A DNA stretch of 64,000 bases, taken from positions 434,001 to 498,000 of the forward strand of contig JAAROD010000044.1 of NCBI GenBank assembly GCA_012274445.1. The letters run 5' to 3'. Below, piece after piece: positions 46,044 through 57,427 of the stretch. Position 1 is the first letter of the stretch. The number at the start of each line of letters is the position of its first letter. Under the pieces are notes generated by a model, which saw nothing but the letters and a program-made list of their open reading frames with translations, ran no database searches and was not told the DNA's origin. The stretch is from Sclerotiophoma versabilis (Eukaryota > Ascomycota > Dothideomycetes > Pleosporales > Didymellaceae). A program made the position numbers and the translations under genes.

Positions 46044-47816
46044 ATGTTGCAAGGTATCAGGCCATCGACTATAACGATGCCGCCTTTTGGACACAACATG
46101 TCCATTGGCGGGGTATCAAAGGTGGACAATTATGGCGACAACTGGGCCTGGTCTCAACAGTCCTCCGCACATCAGCCAGCATACACCAGCACATTCGATC
46201 CCTCCATGTACGCAAACGCGAACTTTGCGTCTCACCTACAACCAACATCGCGCGGACAACCCAGGCACCACTCGATCGCAACGTCCCATTTCGTCTCGAC
46301 GGGAACTGCAACGCCCCCACCACCGAGGCATCAAGTGGCAGGAAACATGGTCAAAGCGCAGCCTGCCTTCAAACCAACTTGGACAGGCTTTCTTGATACT
46401 ACGAAAGACGCCATGACAATCGTCGAGGCTGCACTGCAAGGTCGCCTGAGCCACATCAGCCGTCGACCTCATGACAAAGAACGAGCGGAAATGCTTACTT
46501 CAGGAACAGTCCTTATTTACGAAGAGAACGCGTCTGGTATCAAACGCTGGACTGATGCAGTGCACTGGTCGCCCAGCCGAGTCATGAACAATTGCCTAAT
46601 CTACCGACAACTGATGCGAGCCCTGAAGCCAGAAGAGAAGAAGACCGCCCTCAATCCTTCTTGCGGTATGAAACGCAAGCGTAAAGAGAGCGCCGGGCCT
46701 TCAATCAACAAGATCGGCGACAACGTCAACAATTTTGACGACGAGTACGAGAACCCCTCGTTTGAGGGATCGTTACAGGGTGAAGCTGACTCCGCGGGTA
46801 AAGTCTATGCCAACTTCGCACAAAGCCTCACCCCTGACCAGCAACGACGTTTCTGTGGGTCTCTTATCGACAGTTACGAGTTCAAAGAAGGAGGCCTGAT
46901 GAAGAAGACTATCTCCGTCAAGTACCAAGGCACCCACCACCATGTCATCTCCTACTACAGCCTTGAAGACGTCGTGAGCGGTAAGCTGAAGCGACCATTC
47001 CAGGATCCAAGGCTTGAGAACGTGCAACCGCGACCAGAACTTCTGACTGGCTGGAAGGTCAGTCTGGAGGACGAAGAGAGCAAGGACATGCCGCTCATTG
47101 CGGGCTACCCTCAGCACATCCAGCCAAGCCACGTGCAGCACCATGCTATCAATGCCGTATCACAGACAGTGGGCTCGCACAGAATGATCCAGACCCATGG
47201 CCCACCCCACCTACAGGTGCCACAAGTACCAGAATATTGGCATGGTGGACATGTCCAGCAACATTATGCGTCACCTCAACCGGCTGCGCCACATACTGCC
47301 CCAACACATGCATATCAGTATCCCACCCAGCAACCACCGACGCAACAATATGTTCAACCCCCCTCTCCTCAGCCCTACCCATCGCCACAGTCTTCGCATC
47401 AATCCTATCCTGCGCCGGCAAACACCACTCAACAATATGCACCAGATCTGCACGCCAGCCGACACTACTCGATTGATCAACAGCAGTCGACCGTAGGATC
47501 TCACTACCCCCCTCAGGTGGTCGCCTCTCACTATGCGGCTTCTCATCACTCTCAGCCCACCCCACCGCCTTCTGTACCTCAGTATCCAGTTCCGTCGGCT
47601 CAGACTTTCGATGTCCAGGTTCCGGTCCCACACAGCGCGGCCTCCACCAATTTGCCTCCTCCAAACTCGGTCCACCAGCACGACCCCCAACGTAGGGCAT
47701 CTGCTCCTGTGGCTCTTCAACAGTATTCACATACGCAGTATCATCCTGCTCCGCCTCATCCAGCGGCGTACTACGTCGAAGACGCCAAGTACCCACCCAG
47801 TACACAAGGTTACTAG
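46044..47816 (+). CDS. SGE1: WOPR-domain transcription regulator (Gti1/Pac2; Wor1/Ryp1/Sge1 type)
   Basis: One exon, 590 aa from the first ATG; an in-frame ATG at 46077 has a better context (A at -3). The WOPR domain has its two conserved halves. WOPRa is at about residues 112-205: TGFLDTTKDAMTIVEAALQG, then RRPHDKERAEML and YEENASGIKRWTD. WOPRb follows at about 262-330: CGSLIDSYEFKEGGLMKKT and YQGTHHHVISYYSLEDVV. Between them are a basic nuclear signal (MKRKRKE at 209-215) and an acidic linker. The C-terminal half is Gln/Pro/His-rich, as in Wor1/Ryp1/Sge1 rather than the shorter Pac2 branch. These proteins bind DNA and act as master switches of morphology, conidiation and effector expression. 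The 9 kb gap upstream suggests complex control. Confidence 0.93.
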   Translation: MLQGIRPSTITMPPFGHNMSIGGVSKVDNYGDNWAWSQQSSAHQPAYTSTFDPSMYANANFASHLQPTSRGQPRHHSIATSHFVSTGTATPPPPRHQVAGNMVKAQPAFKPTWTGFLDTTKDAMTIVEAALQGRLSHISRRPHDKERAEMLTSGTVLIYEENASGIKRWTDAVHWSPSRVMNNCLIYRQLMRALKPEEKKTALNPSCGMKRKRKESAGPSINKIGDNVNNFDDEYENPSFEGSLQGEADSAGKVYANFAQSLTPDQQRRFCGSLIDSYEFKEGGLMKKTISVKYQGTHHHVISYYSLEDVVSGKLKRPFQDPRLENVQPRPELLTGWKVSLEDEESKDMPLIAGYPQHIQPSHVQHHAINAVSQTVGSHRMIQTHGPPHLQVPQVPEYWHGGHVQQHYASPQPAAPHTAPTHAYQYPTQQPPTQQYVQPPSPQPYPSPQSSHQSYPAPANTTQQYAPDLHASRHYSIDQQQSTVGSHYPPQVVASHYAASHHSQPTPPPSVPQYPVPSAQTFDVQVPVPHSAASTNLPPPNSVHQHDPQRRASAPVALQQYSHTQYHPAPPHPAAYYVEDAKYPPSTQGY

Positions 47817-50234
47817 ACCGTAGCTATATTTTTTCTCTATCACCCATTCAAACCTCGCGATTTGTTCAGGTTAAAAGACAGATACGTACACGATGGTAAT
47901 CATGGTGGCCAATTCTGGTTGCAATATCCTTTGAGCGTTATCATTGTTCGGCGAAGGCGGCTCTTTGTTACCGTCGCATGTTGCTTTTTCCAGCACTCTG
48001 TCCATGACACACATTTGGCGCCGGTGGCTATCGCTTTGCCGTTCTCCTAACGACCATTTCTTATCTTTGAAATTTGCTACATTTGTACGCTTCATGCCTG
48101 TTTTTCATCCTTAGTGAAAAGCATCTCGAAGTTTTGTTCAGCATTGTTTCGCTTACGCCTTCTTTCGCTCGTCTTGCAACATAATTATGCCAATACCTCC
48201 ACTTGTTTTATAGTCTTGTCAACAATACTTGTACCTACATAGCCACAAGACAGTTCCTGCATCCATAAGACGATGCTTGCATACGCAGATACCTAATGCA
48301 TACCCTATCTTGCACTACACTAGATTACAGTCCTAGTATTCCCACATCTGTCCGTGTCTCAATATCTACAGCTGCAGCAGCAGCATCATCTAGCAAAAAC
48401 TCTCCAGTCGGGGAAAGTAGCCGAGCATGAAGAAAGTCTGACAGTAACGGCGATCGCAAATGCGGGGGGTTGTATGTTCGCCAACAGAAACGAAGATCGA
48501 CATGGTCGTGATGTACAGTCAAGCATGTCTCCACAAATCCTATGGATCTAAAGGCCCAATGATACGATCCTGTGGTCCATTCTAGCATCTGCGCTCACTC
48601 AAATTGCTGCAAGACGATCTCGACTTGGTCAATAGATGAAACAATATACGATCAGGCCTGTATTGAGAACTCAATGGCCCTATAGATAGCGCTAAGGTAG
48701 CTGAGTGGTGATTGTGGTTGATGGGGACATAGCAGATTCTGATGGAGATATCCGTTGACAAGGATGCGTTTCTGATCTTCCATCATGCTAACTTTGCAGA
48801 CTAAAACGTACCCTGACGTTTCTGCGGGAGGCCAAATTTCCACGTTATCACGCTGTTATTGTTATTCCCTGCAACCCACGTGAACGTACCTGCCCAAGCC
48901 TAGTGCTCAGTCACATGCCCATCAACTAGCGGTCGATCCTCTTCAACTCCACTATGTTCCCGTCTTTGCCTCGTATAAGTTCGTATTCTGGTTCCAAAGT
49001 CGGTATGACAGTACTCGACAGGGTAATACTTGATAGGGAAATACTCGGGTTTAATGCGATGCGCCGCTATTACAGCTGTCGAGAATCAAGGGTCCAAAGC
49101 AGATCCTCTCCGCACGTCCGCTCCGTGCACCCTACTAGCTAGTCCGGAAAGATCTGCGTCTTGTGCCCGTCAAGTCCGTACCTACTTTCAACTTTATCGA
49201 TCCTTGTCGCCTCATTGTGATCGCCCCTTGTCGTCAAAGTCATGGGCATTTGTTTTGTCATAGGCGATCACTACGTAGTAGACTAGCCAACGTGGAAGCG
49301 AAGCGCACTACCAACCGTTTCCACGTGATCACAATCTCAACATCACAAGAAGTAATTAAAAAAAAAAAAGGAAATATTCTACTTGGTACGGCCTTGCAAA
49401 CAGTATAGCAAGGTATCTCTAGAGATCTGAGCCGTTGCGCAGATACTCTGCAGACTGCAAGTTTGCGTAGTCTCTAGTCGCCATCTGCGCTATCTGCGCC
49501 ATCTGGCGGTGCTTCAGCCACACGACCCAAGCCGCAAAATTCCACATGCCAGACAAAGACCGGGACCATGGTCAGCCCACTGTAAAGCGTACCTGTTGTA
49601 CCCCCCTCCGATAATTGTCGCGACACTAGTGCATTGCAGCTCGTCGGATCACATGTGACCGCGTGCCGTTCTCCACCCGAGCTCTCGTGCGAACTGCTAT
49701 GCGAGTGCGAACTGCTAGGCGAAGGATTGCAAAAAAGGGTCAACACTCAGCCTCAGAAACAGGTCCTCGGCTGAACCCATACGCCACGATACTGCACCAC
49801 GGTCCAGGACCGCACTGATATGAAATCGTACCGTGCGATAGATCTCGACCCGTCGCGGACCGGCTGAAGCTGGTCCCTTTCGATAGTGTTGCGCGCACTG
49901 TCAACACCACGGACACTTATCATAGGTCTGGAGGAGGAATCCGAGCCGATAAATGAGGTCAGAGCTGGGGAGACTTCGGTGAAACAGTATCTGAGAGGTA
50001 TTCGCGGTAATGGTGAGACGGATCTTGGAGGTTCGGTCCCGATTCCAATGCCTCACAAATGCATAATGTGTACCCTTTTGTTGACGGTACGAAACAAGTG
50101 CATCGTATTCTGGCGTCGAGTATCTCGTCCGAGATGGAATATTCCGTTGTTTGTCGAAACGTAACTACGACCTGCACAGATCTTCCACGAGCGTGGTAGC
50201 AATGACCCATTCCAACACTGTAACTGGAATGTAC
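47817..50234. other. Intergenic, 2.4 kb
   Basis: Between the 3' end of the WOPR gene and the 3' end of the next (minus-strand) gene. A short minus frame at 49474-49746 is Ser/His-rich without an ATG and was not accepted. No other feature was seen apart from a short A-run near 49358. Confidence 0.5.
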
Positions 50235-52046
50235 TCAGGCGTGCCATCTTGGTCTCGAGGAGGAACCGCGTTTGACAGAAAGCTTCCGCAGTCCTTTTGT
50301 CGTCTTCTTCTTCTTCTTCTTCTTCTTCTCGGATGTTGCTGCGAAATCCTTCAGACTCACTCTATCCTCTTCAAGCAACCCCTCTGCCTTAGAGTCTTTC
50401 TTTGCCTTCCCCTTGGATGTAATTTCGGCTGCTTTTCCATTGCCAGACCTAGCGGCTTCATGTGTTGACGATAGACTCACTCGCATTGCATCGTACTTGA
50501 ATGGATCGCCCTCAGTTGATGGGGATTCGCTGTCTTCTTGCGCGATCTCGCGGTTGTGCTGATGGGAATTCCGCATGGTATTGAAGAATAGATTTCGAGC
50601 GGCGGTAGACTGCGCAAGCTGTTCGTCTTCAATTTGGACGGGCGACTTGGTCAAACTGGGTGGTGATTGTGAGGTCTCCGGTCTGACGTCGAGCTCAACT
50701 CCCGCCTGTACTTGTTCATTAGGCAGAGTCTGTCGCTGTTGATGTTCCAGCTCCATACTTCCAACTGAATCCTCTACCACGAGAATCTTTTCCTCCTCAT
50801 TTTGCCCTGCCATCTCCACTCCTTTATCTTTAGGCTCCTCTTCACCATCACTAGCGCTTGATCTCCTATGAAGACCCAAAGTCCCATATCCGATGCGATG
50901 GTTTCCAGTATCCGCCCAATTTTCCCTCCGATCCATGCATCTCTTAGTGTTGTACTGATTAACACTATAACCCTTTTGTGCGAAGTCTATCCGGGCTTCC
51001 AGAGAGTCCTTGATCTTCTCCAGCCTGACGAGATCTCGCTCCAGCTCCCACACTTCCGCTGCGGCCTTAGAGGCAGCCTTCTTATCAACGACACTCAGAC
51101 ACTGAAAAGCGCCGTCTGCCTTGATTGCGTTCTCCACAATCTTTCTGTTTTCCCAAAATACGTGGGCTCGCTGCAAAAGTGCCGGGTCGTGCATCACCGC
51201 CTCCAGCAAGGCAGTGTCATCAGTGTTCCTAAGCAGAATACTGGTGGTACTGAAGTCCTCCTTCCGATCTGTGAACTCATGCTGTGAGCCAGGTTTTGGT
51301 TCGAGGATATCAGCTTTGGGCAGGATAGCTCTCAACCCCCGTACTTTGGAAGGCAGGCCATTGTCCTCAGCACGTCTAGGATGCTCATGGCCCCAAGCAG
51401 AAACCTTCACTAGATCGTCAAAATTCGACTCTCCCAAGACCCTCAGCGAGATCGGCCCTGCTGTGGACGGCAACGGTTGCAGCTTTGGAACTGTGTGTGC
51501 CAACCTAGCAAGACGCCACTTCTTCTCTTCCGTGGATAGTGTCACATCGCCGCTCACAGTTATGATTGCACTGCAAGCAAGGCACTTCTCATGCTGCGGT
51601 CGCAGCACCTTGCTAAAGCATGATTCATCGCCACCACCGTGCTCTTGCCATGGCGCCTTTGCAGGTGGTATGTAAAACCGCCCCGGGTCAAGAGCTCCCG
51701 CTGTGTCGCGCTTAGCAACCCACTCGCGCCACTGCGTCTCAGCAGCCTCCCACTCCGAGTCAGAGACGCAGTAGAGTGCGTTGAGATCGTCCCATTCCTC
51801 CTTTGCTTTGGCTTTCTCTTCGAGGTCAAGAGCGGCCTGGCGTTTTGTATCGGCTGGAATCGTTGTTAGTGTACTTCATTGCTGGCAGGAGGGGTCGGAA
51901 GGGAATATGGAACCTTCTTTCCCTTCTAAAGGCTTCTGCGGAATCCTCCATCTGCAAATCGTGCGCGTTTGGCCACGCACTGCGAAAGGACATGTGTCAT
52001 CATTTGTAGCGACTGCCTCGTCAGGGAGTTGGTGGTGAATGTCCAT
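50235..52046 (-). CDS. Uncharacterised hydrophilic protein with Lys-rich C terminus
   Basis: Exons are 52046-51914 and 51853-50235, giving 583 aa. The frames join across a 60-bp intron with a good CACTAAC branch but a weak donor (GTTCCA), so the first junction is tentative. Exon 2 is one long open frame starting with a charged helix (LEEKAKAKEEWDDL). It has a Trp-containing segment (SEWEAAETQWREWVAKRDT), a CLAC pair, and a heptad-like region near AAAEVWELERDLVRLEKIKD. A Glu/Ser-rich part and a run of nine lysines before the basic C terminus follow. No signal peptide or membrane segment is seen. The layout suggests a nuclear or chromatin-associated protein, but I do not recognise the family. 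Confidence 0.65.
50304..50329. repeat. (TTC)n microsatellite within coding sequence
   Basis: Trinucleotide run that encodes the poly-Lys tract of the minus-strand gene. Confidence 0.95.
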
Positions 52047-52495
52047 CTTCGATTCTGGATTAGGTAGGTGCCAAGAAATAGGACAAAGACGAGGAGAGTA
52101 TTGTGGCTACCAAGATGGTTATATAGGGGCTTGTGATCAGGCTCCGCGGAGCACTTCGACATCAAAGGTTTGGGTACGTGAGGGGGTTGAGAGGATGGCG
52201 CCCTATCATGATCAACAAGGGTTCACAGAGTACATTGCATGTCTCCGTCATACCACAAAGAGACATCAGTCCCACAGAGATCTTCGGACACGCAGTATTA
52301 AAATTAGAGAAACAGAAAACCATGGAGATGTGCCTTATTGAAGCATGCAGGTTCTAACCTGCATGGGCTAGAACGTCAGTCCCTATCGAAACTCTATATG
52401 CTGTTCAACCCCATCCAACGGAGTGCTCATGCTTGTTCTTGAAAGCTTAGGTGCCTCGAGTAACATTGTGTAAAAAACGAACCTCGTGTCCAAGC
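52047..52495. other. Intergenic, 449 bp
   Basis: Promoter of the gene ending at 50235 and 3' flank of the coiled-coil gene. No feature was recognised. Confidence 0.5.
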
Positions 52496-54400
52496 TCAAA
52501 ATTCCTTATCTTCTTCACCAACACCCAACAATTCTTCAACGGGGCTTTTTCGCTCGGTGTCGGACGGCGCGTACTCGCTATCAGTTTTGCCCTCAGCGTC
52601 TATATCGCTTTCCAGGCCATCATCTGAGCCACTTCGTGGGCGCTCAGTGCCTGCTAACATGCCTTTATTGAACTCGTCACCCATCTCAGGAGGGTGATCT
52701 GGATCAGGGTCTGCATCATCCATCCCCTCGTCTACAGACCGAGCTTCGACTAGGTAGGTACCGCGGAGCTGCTCGGTGGTGTCAGAAGCCGAAGCGCAAA
52801 CGTAAGCAGGAGGTTTGGAGGTACCCACGTTGTCCTGCAACAGCTTGGTTCCGACTGAGAAAGACGCGAAGAGCGAGCCAGCGGTAGATGAAGAAGAGGC
52901 CGGGTTGAGAGAGTAGAGCCTGGAGACACTCATGATATTGGCCGATGGCGAAAGAGATGAGTCTGATGAACGGGGCGCGAAGTCGATTTTCGTGTCCAAA
53001 AATTGACTTGCATTGAACCCCTGAGCAAGCCACGGTACATTGCCCCCTGCAGATAAAGCAGGCTCATGGGCCAATAGGACTACCTAGAGATCCTCAGCTC
53101 TGTTAGCAAGCGCAAGAGCACCTCCATCAGATGGCTTGGGGGCTGTAGCCTCTTCTCCAGTGCCTACTCTTGACACGGACAAGGTAGCTGGCGGGCTCTC
53201 AGAGCCGGAAGCGCTTGCAGACATGACGGTGTATGCGGCATTATCTGTTACAGCACTCGAACAACCATCATCGTTGAGGCAACCGGTGGAAGCCTGGAGC
53301 ACTTCGATGCTGTCTTTGAGCTCACTGGCACATTCTTTGAGCTCCTTGATGTCGACATAGTCGAAGTTCGCCCATTTGTCAAGCTGTTCAGCTTCTCTGC
53401 ATGCCCGTCATAGCCCTTCTGGATGGCTTCCATCTTACGTTGGAAGCTGTCAAAGCTATCTGCAGATCGGTTCCCCTTCATGTGAAGCTCCTGCACCCTC
53501 GCCTCGCAGGCACCCAACCTCATGGAAAGAGTCGCAATGACAGCAGAGGAGCTTGGATGTTCCTCACAGTGCTCATTGTGATGGTTGGCTTCGTCTTTCA
53601 GGTCCTTGGTGCGGTTGTCAAGCTCTCCCATCTGGTCTTGAACCTTGACCAGCTCAGTAAAACTGTTCTCAATTTTCTCGAGTCTGCTCCCCAGGGCTGT
53701 TGTGCTGATGTGATTTGACTCCTCTCGGGTGCTCTCGCCATCGTTATTGCTAATCCTGTTCTCAAGGCCTTCTTTGACTGTGAACAGTTTTCCAATGCTC
53801 GTATCTGCAGTTTCCAGCTTCGTGGTAAGCTTTTGAAACCTACCTTCCATCGCAGAGATGGTGCTAATATCGATCTTTGACTGCCCATATGGCTCAGTGA
53901 AGGTCTTGAATTTAGCTTTCAACCCGCTGACGATGGCTGAGATCTTGGCAAGGCTTTGCAGCTGTGTTGCTTGATTATCGACCGTGATCTGCAGTCGAGA
54001 CAGATGTTCTTGAGCGTTAATGTTCGAGTTATCCAGTTTGCGGATGGTACAGGTGAGTATAGTAATAGTCTCGGCTTGCTGGCTGACTGTAGACTCGAGT
54101 CGGTCAGCGCGTTGCCTCGTATCGGTCCTCAGTCCCTTGATCTCAGCCCGAAGTTGAGAAAGGCTGCGCAGCCATTTATCTTGGCCTTTAAACTGAAGCT
54201 GTTGAAGATGGTGAAGCGCAGAGTGCGCACTGACGGAGTAGAAGCGTTCGTAGAAACGGAAGGGCGCAGTGGTTGGAAGTAGTGATTTGAAGTTGCCAAA
54301 CAAAACAGGAGGGCTTTAGTTAAGAAAAAAAGTCCTTGTTGCGGGTGTACAAGACAAAGCGAAGGCGCGAAGGTGAAGTGAAGACAGCGTCACCGAGCAT
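52496..54400 (-). CDS. Coiled-coil protein of unknown function
   Basis: Proposed exons are 54400-54351, 54313-53439, 53394-53168 and 53083-52496, giving 579 aa. The main body (about residues 60-310) is a long heptad-rich coiled coil with many Gln, Leu, Lys and Ser-Thr-Ile repeats. The C-terminal 190 residues are Ser/Asp/Glu/Pro-rich and ends EELLGVGEEDKEF. Three junctions need care. The first (37-bp intron) is too short to trust, so the 5' end is uncertain. The second (44 bp, GTAAGA donor) is needed to change frame. The third (84 bp, GTAGGC donor, GCTAAC branch, CTCTAG acceptor) removes an in-frame TAG. The family is not recognised; a cytoskeletal or scaffold role would be a guess. Confidence 0.55.
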
Positions 54401-54797
54401 GTGATAATGAGGAGAGACACTTTCACTTCCACCTTCATTTCACTGATTTTACACTCAGAGAACAAAACGATTGACTCTTTCAAAATGAAGCGGTGGGTTT
54501 GCTGAGCTCGTAGACACAACTCTTGGCCTACAACAGTCTGGTCGAAGTCATGGTAAAATCTGGAGCCAAAGAAGTGACGAAAGGTAGCACTTGAGTGCCT
54601 TCTGACAGTGAGATCGAATGGAGGCAAATTCAAGGCTGATTGGCGGTGCTAGATGGAGAACGAAAAGTGCAGAGCTCATAGAGGAGGAGTATCTACGATG
54701 GCGATGCTCATGTTGAACAAGTGACGAGTAGTAGGAGACGAAGTAGATAAGGCAGGGCGACAGATTCGGGCATTTGCATTCGTTTCTTCTATCTGCT
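54401..54797. other. Intergenic, 397 bp, upstream of the coiled-coil gene
   Basis: The minus frame at 54316-54633 has no ATG and may be leader sequence of the coiled-coil gene. Otherwise this is FAT1 3' flank. Confidence 0.4.
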
Positions 54798-56904
54798 CTA
54801 TATGGTGATCTTCCCCTCCCTCAAGGCTTGGAGGTCCTCTGGCGTGAACCTCACGTACGAGTTCGCACCTGGCTTAGCCCACAGCACCACATCGTCCTGA
54901 CCGTTCTGTACCTTCTCCCCGTACTTGTCAATCTCGATGCCTTCCAACCGGAGCGGACCTTTGTTCTGCTTCTGATTATCCGTGTTGGAACCGACTTGGA
55001 TCAATCGCAGAAAGACTGGCACCGCATAGCGCGGTAGCCTGCTCCTGCAGTAATCAAGGAGCGCCTTCCAGTCAAACGTCTTAGCGTCTGCGCCATCGGC
55101 AAGTCGTAATGCAACACAGCCAGCGCGGCCGTCATGCTTGGGTACAAGTGTTCCGTAGACGATGGCTTCGCCAACACCTGGGTATTTCCCGAGCACCTCG
55201 GCGACCTCCGCAGTCGAAACATTTTCTGACTTCCAGCGATACGTGTCGCCCAATCTATCAAGGAAGTACCATCGCCCATCATCATCTCTCCTCAACGCAT
55301 CGCCAGATCTGTAATACAGATCCCCCTTCTTGAACACATCCCTTTCGAACTTCTTCTTCGTGGCAGAAGGGTTGTTGTAGTAACCTGCAAACGCCTCTTC
55401 ACCGGGTACACCGACCAAAATCTCTCCTCCTTCGTTGTACGAATTCCGTCGAACAAATCCGGTCTTGGGATCGCGCATCAACTCACCCGTTTCAGGATCA
55501 ATTGATACAGGAACATACACATTATTCAGTGCCTGCCGAATGATTGCGCCATGGTGTCCCACCGTCGTATCAGTGAAGGGGCCTTTGGAGTGAACGACCA
55601 TGGCCAACACGCCCTCAGTCGAGTTGAAGAACTCGATGACCTCAGGCACGTTGAAACGCTCCTTGAATCGCATCCAGACGTCCGGCCGCATGCCGTTGCC
55701 GTACATACCACGCAGTCTGTGGTCGCGCTCGCGCGGATGCGGTGGCGCCATTAGGAGGTATCTGGCAGCCTCGCCGACGTAGACGAACATGGAAGAGTTC
55801 GAGTCATGGATGTCGTCCCAGAAGCCACTTGTGCTGAACTTCTTACCAATTGCGACACTCATACCGCTTGTGAGGGCGGCCATGATCGCTAGTCCGCCTG
55901 TGCCATGGAACAGCGGCATGCAGCAGTACCAGCGGTCGCCGTTGGGACCGGCAGTTTGGTCGAAAGGGAGTGTGTCTGGGTTACCGCGCTCGTGGTAGCG
56001 GTTGATCATGAACTTGCCGGCCTTGGGGAGACCAGTTGTGCCAGAAGTGTAGAGCAAACAGGTCGGGTCGAAGCCAGACACGTTCTCGCGGTATTCGTCG
56101 CCTGGTACGTCGGTTCGCCCAGAGTAGATCTTCTCCAGGAGGGAGTCATTGACGGTAAAGGGTGTGACGCCAAGCTCGCCCTCAACTTTTTCTCTGACCT
56201 CTTCGAAGCGCTGTGCACACTCAGGATCTGCGTCTACCAGTACCACTTTCACATTTGCGATCTTAAGACAGTGGATCATGGCGTCTCCTTTGAGGTTGAA
56301 GTTCAGCATAGCCGGCGCACATCCAATGCACCACAGGCCTAACCAGATAACAACAAAGTCGGCTGAGTTTGTGAGGTACGTAGCAACCATGTCACCAGGC
56401 TTAACACCCTGCTCGAGGAAGAAGTGTGCCCATTGCACGGCTTTGTCGTGAACTTCTTGCCATGTGTATGTCTTCTCGCGGGACCAGATGCAGAGCTCGT
56501 TGGCGTATTTAGGAACGTGAGGGATAAAAGAGTACCAGAGGCATTGACGTTTCGTTCTTACTACAGGCCAGGATGTTAGCATGGATCTATAGATTAACGT
56601 GAAGCCAATGCTGTGCTGTATCAGAGACCAGGATATCATCTCCAAGAGCTTTCGACCTTGCACCCTCGATTGCGACCAATTGGTAAAAAGCTGATTCTGA
56701 GGACCTCCGCGAGAATCCGGACTCTGTCGACGTTGAACGAAGAATTGAAGTTGTAGCACACGTACCTAGTTCAGCATAATGCTTCTCAGCACCCTTCTTA
56801 AACTTGAGCATCCGCAAGTCCTGCCCAATATGATACTTCGCATTGATATACGCTGCAAGACCCGAAATAGCTGCCACCGAGGCAGCAGTCGCAGCGACCG
56901 TCAT
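54798..56904 (-). CDS. FAT1: Very-long-chain acyl-CoA synthetase / fatty acid transporter Fat1
   Basis: Exons are 56904-56766 and 56560-54798, giving 633 aa. The intron is 205 bp, long here, and could hide a small exon. An N-terminal hydrophobic segment anchors the protein. The AMP-binding signature is YTSGTTGLPK from Y217, and the FATP/VLACS motif is the YFLDRLGDTYRWKSENVST segment. The C terminus matches Fat1 (PRYAVPVFLRL, then GIEIDKYGEKVQNG). Fat1 imports fatty acids and activates very-long-chain species with CoA and ATP at the plasma membrane, ER, lipid droplets or peroxisomes. The last residues are GKITI, not a clear PTS1. Confidence 0.94.
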
Positions 56905-57427
56905 TGTGTCCTGCTATTTTCCTGGTACCAAGTTCTCAAGACAACAGGATTGATAACTCGTTACCGACGAAGTCGATGGAGCTCAGTAGAGAGGGAAGAT
57001 GAACAAACAGAGTAGCAAGACCGAGACGTTGCAGGTCGGAGACAATGGACGACTCAGGGGAGCTTGAACCTCCGAAGCTGCGGACTAAAAAGATGCCGAG
57101 GTCGACGTCGAACGGACGCTAACGAATGCGGGGGCGTCGATCGTGGCGTTTCTGGGGTGCGGAAATAGCTGGCCCGAGGCTGCGATGCCGTTAACACAGC
57201 AATCTTATCTCATAGGATAGCACAGTGGCCAATCTGCTGAGCTTCAGCAGTTCTCAAAGAATGCATGATTTGATAGATTCAACGAAACACCTTGGGGTAT
57301 CCTAATATTCTGCAAATCTTTATATGTATCCCTACAGATGGGTTCTGTTCTGCCATCGTAAACTAGATTCTGTCCCCAAATCCAGTCAATCCTCGAAAGC
57401 TCGGACGCCCCAAGTATAAGACATTGT
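56905..57427. other. Intergenic, FAT1 promoter and MFS 3' flank
   Basis: 523 bp, no gene seen. Confidence 0.5.

Noticed and set aside
49474..49746. Ser/His-rich minus-strand open frame
   Set aside because: No ATG start, short, low complexity, and no adjoining exon could be traced.
52161..53074. Possible pseudogene reading of the coiled-coil gene because of the in-frame TAG at 53084
   Set aside because: The TAG coincides with a good splice acceptor and an 84-bp in-frame intron restores one open frame, so a broken gene is not needed to explain it.
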